Below are positions 36,830-46,758 of a stretch of 64,000 nt of DNA, piece by piece. The stretch covers positions 35,919,001 through 35,983,000 of the forward strand of contig NC_091663.1 of assembly GCF_042453785.1 (NCBI RefSeq), in the 5' to 3' direction. The position numbers and the translations under genes are program-made. The notes under the pieces were generated by a model, which ran no database searches, was not told where the DNA came from, and saw nothing but the letters and a program-made list of their open reading frames with translations. How positions within the stretch are numbered: position 1 is the stretch's first letter; each line of letters begins with the position of its first letter. This DNA is from Malus domestica. Its lineage: Eukaryota; Streptophyta; Magnoliopsida; Rosales; Rosaceae.

Positions 36830-37355
36830 AAAAAAGGGGATGGTGCGGATTGCACCATCTGAAAAGAAGAAAAAAATATAATAAAAAAAAATTATATATA
36901 TATATATATATATATAAATAATAATAAAAAAAAGGGTATGGTGCGGATTGCACCATCTGAAAAGAATAAAAAAAATATATAAAAAAAAATAAAAAAAATA
37001 TAAAAAGGGGGATGGTGCGGATTGCACCATCTGAAAAGAAGAAAAAAATATAATAAAAATATTAAAAAATATATATAAAATTAAATAAAATTAAAAAAAA
37101 AAAAGGGGTATGGTGCGGATTGCACCATCTGAAAAGAAGAAAAAAAATATAATAAAATAAAAAATATATATAAAATAAAATAATAAATATAAAAAAAAGG
37201 GGGTATGGTGCGGATTGCACCATCTGAAAAGAAAAAAATATATAATAATAAAATAATATAAAAAAAAAGGATGGTGCGGATTGCACCATCTAAAAAGAAA
37301 AAAAAATAATATTAAAAAAAAAAAAAAGGAATGGTGCGGATTGCACCACATGAAA
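36830..37355 (-). repeat. Hairpin-core array, reverse orientation (about 7 units), second block
   Basis: Cores lie at about 36840, 36937, 37013, 37110, 37205, 37270 and 37330. It has the same layout as 35560-36185 and is followed by 'acattgagagaaataaagtccatt', the putative 3' end of the antisense gene of the family. Confidence 0.9.
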
Positions 37356-37472
37356 AAAAAAACATTGAGAGAAATAAAGTCCATTTCATTGATTTCTCTG
37401 GAAAATTACAAAGGGAACATTTACATACCAAAAAAAAAAAGAAAAAAAAAGAGTGCAAACAAACAAAAGCCT

Positions 37473-37970
37473 TCATTGATCAGGTGGCGCCTCAGTACTC
37501 GGCGGAGCCCCAGATCGGAGAGGCACCAGAGGGTGATTATTCAGAGCCTCAGTACTAGGCAGAACCTCAGGAGGAGTAGTCATCGAAGGTTGATCATTTG
37601 GAGTTTCATTACACGGTACAGCCTCAGAAGACGAAGACAAATGCCCTTGGAACAAACCCCCGAACTTCTGATGATCAAGTAAAATCTGACCATCAGATTC
37701 CTGCATCTGGTTAATCTTCCTCTTCATGTTTGTGGCATAGTTATGTGCGAGCTTGTGCAACTGTTTATTCTCATGCTTAAGCCCTCTAATCTCCTGTTTG
37801 AGACTCATCACTTCAGCCGCCAATGATTCAACTTGACGGGTTCGAGCAAATAGGCGTTGGGCCATATTAGACACAGAACCTGCACACTGCACATTGAGAG
37901 CCAGAGAATCCTTAACAGCTAACTCATCAGACCGTTTGGATAGTAGTTTGTTATCTTTGGGAGTGACAAG
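37473..37970 (-). pseudogene. 3' portion of the antisense coiled-coil frame of copy A (fossil)
   Basis: Minus-strand sequence homologous to the C-terminal two thirds of the antisense frames at 44182-44850 and 58961-59632, including the coiled-coil stretch. It is separated from its 5' portion (47739-47911) by the insertion of copy B exactly at the ACAAG target site. Confidence 0.8.
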
Positions 37971-38950
37971 TGTAGACATCGAAATTTTGGTAAATAAATG
38001 TTGACCGATAAATCAAAGTGTCAACGCTCATGTATTACATAAATTTTACACGTAGCGTGTGACTCAACGAAAATTGAAATGAGTTGGAAAAAGTCATCAA
38101 ATAGGACACGTGTCAACACCTGGCAGAAACGACTTATTTCATCTGGGATATTATATTCAAAATTAGGCCTTGATAAATTCTATAAATACAAGCCCATTTC
38201 ATTCATTTGAGGGAAACCAAAAATCATTAGGCAAAACTCTTGAAGCTCTGAAGCTCTGAAACTCCGAAGCTCTCAAGCATCCAGGTTCCCGAAGAATCAA
38301 GAAAGCGTTCTTCGTTCATCGTTCTTCCAAGATCAAGCCCGACGGCCCTTGGATCAACAATCATCCACCTTCAAGCCCAAGCCTCAACGGCCCCTTGAAG
38401 AAAGCGTTCATCGTTCATCAACTGTTCATCCTCAAGGATCAAGCCCCAACGGCCCCTTTGGATCGACAACACCAACAAATCCACTCATCCGCTGTTCATC
38501 AAGCCCAAGCCCCGACGGCCCTTGAAGAAAGCGTTCATCGTTCATCACTGTTCTTTGAGATCAAGCCCAAAAGCCCTCGAAGATCCGTTCAAGCTCAAAA
38601 GCTCTCGAAGATCCGTTCGTCACTGTTCTTCGAGTTCAAGCCCAAAAGCCATCGGAAATCCGTTCATCACTGTTCTTCGAGATCAAGCCTAAAAGCCCTT
38701 GAAGATCCGTCAATCACCATTCTTCAAGATCAAGCCCAAAAGCCCTTGAAGATCCGTTCATCCTCGTTCATCCAAGATCAAGCCTCAACGGCCCTTGGAT
38801 CAATTGCACCTCCCACAAATCAACACCTTACGGAGATCGAATCAGAGGATCAAAATAGAGAGAGATTGTAACCCAAAATCATCAAATACAAATATTTGTT
38901 TGCGCACGTTGTTCTTGTCTCTTTCGTTTCAGGAATTTTCCGTGTTCACA
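37971..38950 (+). repeat. 5' LTR of copy B
   Basis: Begins TGTAGACATC and ends GTGTTCACA. It contains a 'tctataaatac' TATA-like box (about 38180), then many units of the 'caagatcaagcc-ggcccttgaag' minisatellite. The open frame through these repeats is a by-product of the repeat, not a gene. Confidence 0.9.
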
Positions 38951-38953
38951 AAT

Positions 38954-38971
38954 TGGCACGCCCAGTGGGAC
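38954..38971 (+). other. Primer-binding site of copy B
   Basis: TGGCACGCCCAGTGGGAC starts three bases after the 5' LTR. Its reverse complement ends in TGCCA, as a tRNA 3' end would. The same site follows the LTR of copy C (about 51230) with one visible change. Confidence 0.7.
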
Positions 38972-39028
38972 CATCTCTGCCTCTCATCTCTTTCTCCGTT
39001 CAAAGAATCCAAACACACCTCAAAGTCA

Positions 39029-40993
39029 ATGGCATTAAGCAAGGGACAAGCCGTTCTCCCAACCACTGAGGGAAGGATCCTAAGCACTTCTGTCGCAAAC
39101 GGACAATCCATTGGCGCCACAACCGCTCCTCAACATGCTGCTTCAAAATTGGTGCCGCTAAAAGAGCGAGGGGAGCATCAAAGGTGTGAGTCTGTCATCA
39201 ACCTGACCTTGCTGGGGGCACCGAAGCATGCTGCTGAGGCACACAAGTTGACATCCCAAAGCACCCAACGACGTTCTTCATTAGCATCCTGGATGTCTAA
39301 AGGAAAGTCACGTCTATTGGTCGCACAAGTCATGACTATCGGCGTTACCTCCGTTGAAGAACAACTGGCTCAAATGAATGAAGCGATCGCAAGGCTAACC
39401 CGAACTGTGGAAGAAAAAGACTTGCAAATTGCAGCACTAGTCAACCGACTGGAGGCGCAGGACGGCGATAAACCCGACCCAGAGAATGATCCACTAAAGA
39501 GAAGAGATGACGAAGAAGATGAGCCTCAGGTGGAGAAAAACGATGCAAAGCCGAAGCCAGACCAAGCAGCGGCACTCATGGGATCTCTTTCTATCCAGCA
39601 GCTGCAAGAGATGATCACCAACACCATCAAGGCACAGTACGAAGGGAGCTCAAATACCTCCGGGTTGTACTCAAAGCCGTATTCAAAGAAGATCGACGCC
39701 TTAAGGATGCCGAAGGGTTATCAACCACCAAAGTTCATGCAATTTGATGGAAAGGGAAACCCGAAACAGCACGTTGCCCACTTCGTTGAAACTTGCAACA
39801 ACGCAGGAACCGAAGGGGATTACCTCGCCAAGCAGTTTGTGCGCTCGCTGAAAGGAAACGCCTTTGAGTGGTACACGGACCTAGAGCCTGAGTCCATCAA
39901 CAGCTGGGAGCAATTAGAGCGGGAATTCCTCAACCGCTTCTATAGCACCCGCCGCACTGTGAGCATGCTAGAGCTAACGAGCACAAAGCAGTGGAAGGAC
40001 GAGCTAGTCATTGACTACATCAACAGATGGCGCACTCTAAGCCTCGACTGTAAAGACAGGCTCTCGGAAACCTCTTCAATCGAGATGTGCATCCAAGGCA
40101 TGCAATGGGGTTTGCAATACATCCTTCAGGGCATTAAACCACGGACCTTCGAGGAATTAGCCACTCGCGCCCATGACATGGAGTTGAGCATCGCCCATCA
40201 TGGGAAGAAAGAACCGATCACCGACTACAAGAACGACAAAGTTCTTGGGACAAAGGTGGAAAATGCTGCATGGAAACCCACCAAGGAAGCGATGACGGTC
40301 AACACAGCTCCCGTCAAAATCTCCACACGAGGCAAGGCGATTCAAACCGAAGCTTTTCATGATCAAGAGATGCGTAGACGCACTTTGAAGGAGCTTGAGG
40401 AGAAGATTTATCCATTCCCCAACTCTGATGTGGTTGCCATGTTAGAAGACTTGCTGGAAAAGAAGGTGATCGGCTTGCCTGAGTGCAGACGGCCAGAAGA
40501 GATGAATCGCACTGACAGTTCAAGGTACTGTAAATTCCACCGCTTCATCAGTCATCCGACAGAAAAATGTTTCGTGCTGAAAGATCTCATCATGAAGCTG
40601 GCTCAGAAAGGAATCATCGAGCTAGATCTTGACGATGTGGTGAACACAAACTATACCACCTTCGCTTCTGGCTCTTCCGACTCGAAGTTTTCACCTCAAC
40701 CGCTGGGGGCATCCTCCAAGACAAGCAAAATTGAAGGATGGACTCAAGTCACTCCTAAGAAATTGCACAAGAAGCATACGTCTCATCCACAAGTCCGCCA
40801 ATCGGAAAGGGGGCAAAGCAGCTCTTGTCAACCTTCAAAGCAACGTGAACGTGTTGAAGACGATGAAATTGCGACACAAAAATCGTCCGTTGCCATCACG
40901 ATGCGCGACTTCTTGCCCGAAGACTTCTTCAATCACGCGGTCAAAGCTCCTTGCTATGAAAATTGTGAGGAACGCCTCTCCCGGATTGCTTGA
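39029..40993 (+). CDS. Gag protein of LTR element copy B
   Basis: Virus-like element part, open along its length (about 654 residues). A coiled segment is followed by the retrotransposon gag domain of plant Ty3/gypsy elements (key stretches FVRSLKGNAFEWYTDL and WEQLEREFLNRFY). Further on there is a CX2HX4HX4C zinc-knuckle-like motif (from CKFH to EKC). The start chosen is the ATG about 80 bp after the LTR; an in-frame ATG inside the LTR is less likely. No pol follows. Confidence 0.85.
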   Translation: MALSKGQAVLPTTEGRILSTSVANGQSIGATTAPQHAASKLVPLKERGEHQRCESVINLTLLGAPKHAAEAHKLTSQSTQRRSSLASWMSKGKSRLLVAQVMTIGVTSVEEQLAQMNEAIARLTRTVEEKDLQIAALVNRLEAQDGDKPDPENDPLKRRDDEEDEPQVEKNDAKPKPDQAAALMGSLSIQQLQEMITNTIKAQYEGSSNTSGLYSKPYSKKIDALRMPKGYQPPKFMQFDGKGNPKQHVAHFVETCNNAGTEGDYLAKQFVRSLKGNAFEWYTDLEPESINSWEQLEREFLNRFYSTRRTVSMLELTSTKQWKDELVIDYINRWRTLSLDCKDRLSETSSIEMCIQGMQWGLQYILQGIKPRTFEELATRAHDMELSIAHHGKKEPITDYKNDKVLGTKVENAAWKPTKEAMTVNTAPVKISTRGKAIQTEAFHDQEMRRRTLKELEEKIYPFPNSDVVAMLEDLLEKKVIGLPECRRPEEMNRTDSSRYCKFHRFISHPTEKCFVLKDLIMKLAQKGIIELDLDDVVNTNYTTFASGSSDSKFSPQPLGASSKTSKIEGWTQVTPKKLHKKHTSHPQVRQSERGQSSSCQPSKQRERVEDDEIATQKSSVAITMRDFLPEDFFNHAVKAPCYENCEERLSRIA

Positions 40994-41004
40994 CAAAATT
41001 CACA

Positions 41005-41310
41005 AATTCTCCTCGCCCGCACGAGTCTAAACTGCATGGCACAAAGCTCCTGGTCTGCACGAGCATAAAAGGCAACACCAATGCTCCTTGTTCGCACGAG
41101 CCTAAACTGCACGAACCAAAGCTCCTCGCCTGCACGAGCCCAAACTACATGGCACAACGCTCCTGGTCTGCACGAGCATAAAAGGCAACGCCAACGCTCC
41201 TGGTCTGCACGAGCATAAAAGGCAACACCAACGCTCATTGTCTGCACGAGTTGAAACTGCAAACGACACCAACACTCCTTACCTGCATGAGTTAAAATTG
41301 CAAACGGCAC
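41005..41310 (+). repeat. Minisatellite, about 38-40-bp unit, in copy B
   Basis: About seven or eight units with 'ctgcacgagc(a/c)taaa..gcaac.ccaa.gctcct'. The last units grade into 'gcaaacggcaca', which is also seen in reverse at the right end of the window in copy D. Confidence 0.8.
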
Positions 41311-41761
41311 AAAAAAAAAAAATATATATATATATATATATGTATTTGAACTACGTTATGACTTGATCTCTTTTTTTTGGAAGAGTACGTAGGCAACTTG
41401 AAACCTCAAAACTTCAAGTACAGTCGCATCAAAATAAAGAAGAAATATTTTATTAAAAGTTTGAAGATCAATATTATTACAATTACAAAAAAAAAAAAAA
41501 AAAAAAAATATTATATGTAATATATTTTATGTTGAAGTGTCCACTTAAAAGCCACATGGATGGAGCAAAACAATCTTAGTCAAAATCTACCAGCAAGCCC
41601 AGTTACAAATCCATCCTAAGCAGCCATGTTTCAGAAGCCCACACTGGTCTTGGCCCGATCCAAGGCAAGCCAAAATCTCTCATGGTTGGCTGGATTGCTG
41701 AAGACAAAGACCCACTTGTTGATGCACCAAACTCGAGCCATCATCCGCCTTTGTCTTCACC

Positions 41762-42276
41762 ATGATGCAACAACCATCAGGAGGAGTGCACCCACAAGAA
41801 GTTCCGTCGGATCCGCAGCAGCAGTACCAGCAAGCGCCTCAGCAGTACGCGGCCACACAGAATCCTGGCTCCGATGAGATCCGCTCCCTCTGGATCGGTG
41901 ACTTGCTGCAGTGGATGGACGAGGCTTATATCCTCAGCTGCTTTGGTCCCACCGGAGAGGCTGTAAACGCAAAAGGTTATCCGCAACAAGCTTACGGGTC
42001 TGCCAGAAGGTTATGGTTTTATCGAGTTTAGGTCTCGCGCTGCGGCTGAGCAGATCTTGCAGACATACAATGGCACTTTTATGCCTAACACGGAGCAGAA
42101 TTTCAGACTGAATCGGGCAACCCTAGGTGCTGATGAGAGACGACAGGATGATGGTCCAGATTTTACCGTCTTTGTTGGGGATTTGGCTGCTGATGTGACT
42201 GATTATGCTTCAAGAAACATTTAGGCAAAATTACCACTCGGTCAAAGGTGCAAGGGATGTAACTGATAGGACCACA
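41762..42276 (+). pseudogene. Captured RBP45/RBP47-like RNA-binding protein fragment in copy B
   Basis: Conceptual reading matches the N-terminus and first RRM of plant RBP45-type poly(A)/oligouridylate-binding proteins. Matching pieces are the Gln-rich start MMQQPSGG, then EIRSLWIGDL.QWMDE, ILQTYNGT, EQNFRLN.ATLGA, and GPDFTVFVGDLAADVTDY at the start of RRM2. Coding exons are joined without introns, so it probably came from an mRNA. It is a fragment, broken, and sits where pol would lie in an autonomous element. Confidence 0.75.
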
Positions 42277-42599
42277 GCACACCAAGTCTCGAATCCATCC
42301 TCCTTCCACTTCATTCCGTGACCTACATCTCAACATCGACTCTCCCTCGTTCCCCACCGTGGATTCAACTCGTACTCGGGCGATTCAAACGGGCGGTCCC
42401 ACAGGTTCACGGGCTACAGTGAGAAAGCCAACGCTGGCCGCCATATCTTCTCCTCCGATGCGGTCTTCGACCCTTGGCGACCTCCTCCTCCTTAAGATTG
42501 GAATTGCTAATTGGGTTTCTGAATTATGAACAGGATAAAGCGTTCTGGGTTGGGTTCTCTGCGTTTTCTCTCGAAGCATTCGAATTATGGAGGGTTTGC

Positions 42600-43128
42600 A
42601 GAAGTTGATTGGGAAACTCTCAAAAGACCCCCCATAATTGGGCTCCGCTTCAGCTTCCTTCGGCCCTCACCGTGGGATTGAAGGTCTTGCCGTCGCTCTG
42701 TCTTCCTCCGATCAGGCCCGGTGTGGCTGCTGCGTCGCTCAAAACGATTTGCCTCAAAGAGCTCTACAATGGACAGTGCTTTGGTCCTCTGATAATCGGC
42801 GCGAAGAAACTGAGGACTCTGAAGCTCTTCAGGTGCTCCGGCGATTGGGACAAGCTCCTCCAAGTGATATCTGAGCGAGTGACCTCCATGGTTGAGACCC
42901 ATCTCGAAAAGCTTCAGGTTAGCGACGTAGGCCTCACCACCATCTCCAATTGCTTGGATCTGGAGATTCTGCACCTGGTCAAGACCCCTGAGTGCACCAA
43001 TGTAGGATTGGTTTCCGTCGCCGAACGCTGCAAGCTGCTGAGGAAGCTTCACATTGACGGATGGAAGGCTAATCGAGTAGGCGACGAAGGTTTGGTCTCG
43101 GTAGCAAAGAATTGCGCTAACCTTCACA
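42600..43128 (+). pseudogene. Captured F-box/LRR (SKIP2/VFB-like) fragment in copy B
   Basis: Leucine-rich repeats match the VFB/SKIP2 group of F-box proteins (ICLKELYNGQCFGPLIIGAK, LKLFRCSGDWDKLLQVIS, CLDLEILHLVKTPECTN, ERCKLLRKLHIDGWK). The F-box and the C-terminal repeats are absent. The fragment stops at an A-rich junction near 43128. Upstream sequence 42280-42600 may belong to a further host fragment that I cannot name. Confidence 0.7.
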
Positions 43129-43739
43129 AAAAAAAAGTCTCTGTGAGCAGTGAACCAAAAAAAAAGCACCTGCATATCAACAACAGTATTCTTCACAAGC
43201 ATTGGTATTGGCTGGCAGCAGCCCATGTCGCTCTCAAGCAGGATCTCGCCGCGGCCCAGCACGACCTCCGCCGCTCATCCGTCGTCACAGGGACGACCTC
43301 CGTCATCCATCTTCGTCCTCTAGCCTCCAACTTCATCACCATACTCGTGACCTTCTCTGAGCAATAGGATCCTCGAAAGTTGTTGCTTGTGCTGCTATCC
43401 TGTCTTCGTCCTTCCCCCGTCACCCTCTGCATGGCGCAAAAACATCTCGGCTCGTCCTTAGGCAACGGTGTGTCCTCATCTTCGCAGGAAAACAACAACG
43501 GCAGTGCAATGGTTGTGTAGTCGCTGTGCAATGGCGGCGGTGCAGGGCAACAAGAATGCATTGGCGGTGCGATGGTTGTGCAGTGGCAGTGGCAAACAGC
43601 AATGGCGAAGAACCTCAATAACCGCCGTCAAACGACTAGCCGGTCATGAAGCCTCGACTCCAGCTCTACGTCGTCTTCGTCCTCCCTGCAAATTCCCCAT
43701 CCCATCATCAAAATTTATACAAAAAAAACAAATATTAAA

Positions 43740-43876
43740 AAATAGGATGGTGGAACACTGCACCATAATTAAAAATATATATATAATAAAGTAATAAAAA
43801 GATGATGAAGGAACATGGTGCGTCTGGCACCATATGAAAAAAGGGGGAGGGGTGCAGCTGTCACCATAATTAAAGG

Positions 43877-43935
<59 letters not shown>

Positions 43936-43983
43936 AAACAATAATATATTTAAAGAGTTATGGTGCATCTGGCACCATGTGCA

Positions 43984-43985
<2 letters not shown>
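43740..43985 (-). repeat. Short hairpin array of copy B with different loops
   Basis: Cores include ATGGTGCGTCTGGCACCAT (about 43814) and ATGGTGCATCTGGCACCAT (about 43960), plus two weaker copies (about 43746 and 43853). The stem is the same as in the large arrays but the loops are GTCTG and ATCTG. A long TA run (43880-43932) and a 40-bp A run follow. Confidence 0.85.
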
Positions 43986-44023
<38 letters not shown>

Positions 44024-44181
44024 AACAAATGTATTAAGAGAAATAAAGTCCATTTTATTTATGGAAATTTTTACATAAATTTGCATTGTACATAAAAAAA
44101 TAAAAAAATAAAAAAAAAAATAAAAAAAAGAAAGAAAAAAAAAATCAAATCAAATCAAATCAAATTTACAAGAGGGGATCT

Positions 44182-44850
44182 TCAAGGACGATCAGGTGCC
44201 GCCTCACCACTCGGCAGAGCGCCAGAAATGAGAGGCGCTGGAGGTTGACTGTTTGAAGCCTCACCACTCGCCGGAACTCCAGGAAGAAGAGGAGCCAAAG
44301 GTTGATCATTTGGAGCTTCATTACGCAGTACAGCCCCAGAAGACGAAGGCAAATGTTGTTGGAACAAACCCACAAACCTCCGATGATCAAGTAAAATCTG
44401 ACCATCAGATTCCTGCATCTGGTCAATTTTCCTCTTCATGTTTGTGGCATAGTTGTGTGCGAGCTTGTGCAACTGTTTATTCTCATGCTTGAGCCCTCTA
44501 ATCTCCTGTTTGAGACTCATCACTTCAGCCGCCAACGATTCAACTTGACGGGTTCGAGCAAATAGGCGTTGGGCCATGTTGGACACAGAACCCGCACACT
44601 GCACACTAAGAGCCAGGGACTCCTTAACAGCCAACTCATCAGACCGCCTGGAAAGTAGTCTGTTATCTTTGGGAGTGACAAGGTTCCGGGCCACCACCGC
44701 AGCGGTCATATCATTCTTCATCACCGAATCCCCAACAGTAAGAGGACCAGTAGGGGATATGAAGGATGGGCGCCATATGTTATCTGGAGAAGACGGGACT
44801 ACCTCTTCACCAAGGTTCAAATCAAAACGACGGTCGGAGGGTCCAGACAT
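44182..44850 (-). CDS. Antisense coiled-coil protein frame of copy B
   Basis: Frame of about 222 residues on the strand opposite to gag, in the 3' half of the element. It starts MSGPSDRRFDLNLGEE, where FDLNL resembles an EAR-type repression motif. Residues about 92-148 form a clear heptad-rich coiled coil (RQVESLAAEVMSLKQEI, then LKHENKQLHKL). The tail is Pro/Ser-rich (repeated SG-ASNSQPPAPL-like units). A TATA-like box lies upstream at about 44962-44971 and AT-rich 3' sequence with a recurring 'aaataaagtcca' block lies downstream. The same frame is present in copy A (split) and copy D. I do not recognise the protein family. Some plant Ty3/gypsy elements are known to carry extra or antisense ORFs. 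Confidence 0.75.
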   Translation of the reverse strand: MSGPSDRRFDLNLGEEVVPSSPDNIWRPSFISPTGPLTVGDSVMKNDMTAAVVARNLVTPKDNRLLSRRSDELAVKESLALSVQCAGSVSNMAQRLFARTRQVESLAAEVMSLKQEIRGLKHENKQLHKLAHNYATNMKRKIDQMQESDGQILLDHRRFVGLFQQHLPSSSGAVLRNEAPNDQPLAPLLPGVPASGEASNSQPPAPLISGALPSGEAAPDRP

Positions 44851-44960
44851 TTTCAAAGTGTTGAAGGAAGAAGAGATCGGACAAATCAAGACTTTAGAAG
44901 TGCAAGAAGGGAGTTTCTACAAGTGAAAATTCAAGTGTGCTTTGAAACGAACTGCGTGCC

Positions 44961-44971
44961 TCTATATATAA
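44961..44971 (-). promoter_or_regulatory. TATA-like box for the antisense frame of copy B
   Basis: On the minus strand TATATATAGAGGCACGC lies about 115 bp upstream of the antisense start codon. Equivalent TATAGAGGCA(C/T)GC boxes are found at the same place in copy A (about 48021-48030) and copy D (about 58834-58850). Confidence 0.55.
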
Positions 44972-45019
44972 AAAAATCGACACTCGACGGGATTTCAGAG
45001 ATCGAAGAGGTGAGCTCAG

Positions 45020-45265
45020 AGTTCGAAAATGCCGATTCAAAAATCGAAGCGCCGATCCCAGATATCGAAGAGACACCAGTCTTTTCCAGACACGTCAGCA
45101 CCCATCACACGCAAACTCAGCTTTGCGGAAATCACGGGTAATTTGTCGAAGCGCCGATCCCAGTTATTGAAGAAGCGCCAGTCTTTTTCAGCCGCGTCAT
45201 CACCTGTCATATGCACACTCAACTTTGCGCAAATCACGGGCAATTTGTCGAAGATTTTCGGTGAA
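45020..45265 (-). repeat. Minisatellite of about 102 bp upstream of the antisense promoter (copy B, 2 units)
   Basis: Units contain 'cacgcaaactcagctttgcggaaatcacgggtaatttgtcgaag' with variants. Copy A has three units (48120-48415, period 102) and copy D three (58440-58740, reversed). Its constant place next to the TATA-like box suggests a role as upstream regulatory repeats, by inference. Confidence 0.75.
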
Positions 45266-45719
45266 GGAGAAAGCACGTGAAGTTTACTGTTCAATCACGC
45301 GTTAGTTGCCGACACGAGTGAAAGAATAGTACCTCTACAAGTATTAAAGGACCTCCTATAACTGTCCACCTTCACCTTCCATAGCAAGGCAGACATACAG
45401 AGTCTTTCTTCATCTCCAAAGATGTTTTCCCAACGAAGCCTCTCGAGTCATTCAATGTTCCTTATTCCTTGGGGTACCTCCGCAAGCCAATGACTCCAAA
45501 GCAAAAGTATCTCATATCACCAGGGTAGAAAGCAAGAGTATCTCATATCATGCGTTCTCCCTGTCCTTTCCTTTGTCCTTGTTCTTACCTACAAAGACAA
45601 GGATAAAGAAAACAATATGCCGAAACTTCCACTCAAACTCGGGTAAGGAACCGACTGCTCAGAACCCTTCCCTGATTGCCTACCTAGCACTGCTCTCAAG
45701 TACTCGTTTCCCACTGCTG

Positions 45720-45975
45720 CTGTACTTCCAAAGAAGCTGCCACATCTGCCTGGAGAACAGATAAGGCAAGTGAAAATGATACCTTGCAGCATGTGGAGAC
45801 AAGGTGCAGAAGGAACAAGCAGAGAAGAATGCAGTCTGCACAGTCAACTCAGCAGAAGGAGTCCGAGCTGAAGAACTTGAGAAGCTGCCATATCTGCCTG
45901 AAGAAACAAGCAGAGAAGAATGCAGCATGCACAGTCAACTCGGCAGAAAGAGTCTGAGATGAAGAACTCGTTTTG
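45720..45975 (+). repeat. Minisatellite of about 80 bp in copy B
   Basis: Units share 'ctgcctg(g/a)agaa..agcagagaagaatgc..gcacagtcaactc.gcagaa.gagtc'. Related arrays are at 48920-49200 (copy A) and 57700-57970 (copy D, reversed). Confidence 0.7.
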
Positions 45976-46189
45976 ACCCTCAAATTCTTGGGTCGACTTA
46001 CTAGGCCTTGTGGGCTGCACGTGCCGATTCACCACCCTTGAATCAAATCCTTAAAGATCAAGTCACCAACTGGAAGAAGAGCCCATCAATCTTGAAGATC
46101 ATACCGCTGACCAAACTGCTCAGGTGTGAATTAGAAAAATTGAACAAAGCAACAAGTCGTCACCTTCACCTCGTGCCTGCTTGCAATAT

Positions 46190-46680
46190 GTTCGAGTTAA
46201 CCTTCAAGAATCAAGCCTCGACGGCCCTTGAAGAAGTTTCCAGCCAAATTCAAGATCAAACCTCGACGGCCATTGAAGAAATCACAAGTCCGATTCAAGA
46301 TTAAGTGTCTACCACCTTTGAATCAAAACCTAGTTCAAGAATAAGCTGTGGAAAATCAACAATTGGAGGAATCCAGAAAATCCTCCAACCCAGTTCAAGA
46401 TCAAAGTTGTGGAAAGTCAACAAGCGCAACAAAATATGTGCCGATTCACCCACTACCAAAACCAAAGATCATCTACCACATGAAGCTCCTTGTGGTCCAA
46501 TTTCAACCTTCAAGATCAAGCCTCGACGGCCCTTGAAGAAATTTCAAACGAAAGTTCAAGAACAAGCCTCAACGGCCCTTGAAGAAATCTCAAGCCCAAT
46601 TCAAGATCAAGCCTCAACGGCCCTTGAAGAAATCTCCAGCCCAATTCAAGATCAAGCCTCGACGGCCCTTGGATCGACAT
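46190..46680 (+). repeat. ATCAAGCC/GGCCCTTGAAG repeats before the 3' LTR of copy B
   Basis: Many units of 'ttcaagatcaagcctc(a/g)acggcccttgaagaa'. The same repeat fills much of the LTRs and recurs in copy A (49550-50060) and copy D (57260-57340, reversed). Within a unit CTTCAAG and CTTGAAG can pair as a 7-bp stem. Confidence 0.85.
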
Positions 46681-46745
46681 CTACAGTAAAGGACTTCAAA
46701 ACGCATCTCCTACACGTGACAAGCACATGTATACGACGTGCCTTG

Positions 46746-46757
46746 AAGTGGGGGCAT
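46746..46757 (+). other. Polypurine tract of copy B
   Basis: AAGTGGGGGCAT directly precedes the 3' LTR, as expected for plus-strand priming. The same tract precedes the LTR at 50147. Confidence 0.75.
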
Positions 46758-46758
46758 T

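Noticed and set aside
34670-37384. Long frames rich in Phe/Ile/Tyr repeating MVQSAP through the hairpin arrays
   Set aside because: They are the translation of poly-T/AT spacers and the repeated core; they occur in several frames at once and have no protein-like composition.
38395-38871. 158-residue frame in the LTRs (again at 47183-47659)
   Set aside because: It follows the LTR minisatellite and is identical because the LTRs are duplicates; no gene features.
42609-43367. F-box/LRR frame as a functional gene
   Set aside because: F-box and C-terminal repeats are absent and it is embedded in the LTR element; treated as captured fragment.
43879-43932. Long TA dinucleotide run as a functional element
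   Set aside because: Simple microsatellite between hairpin cores; nothing beyond length is notable.
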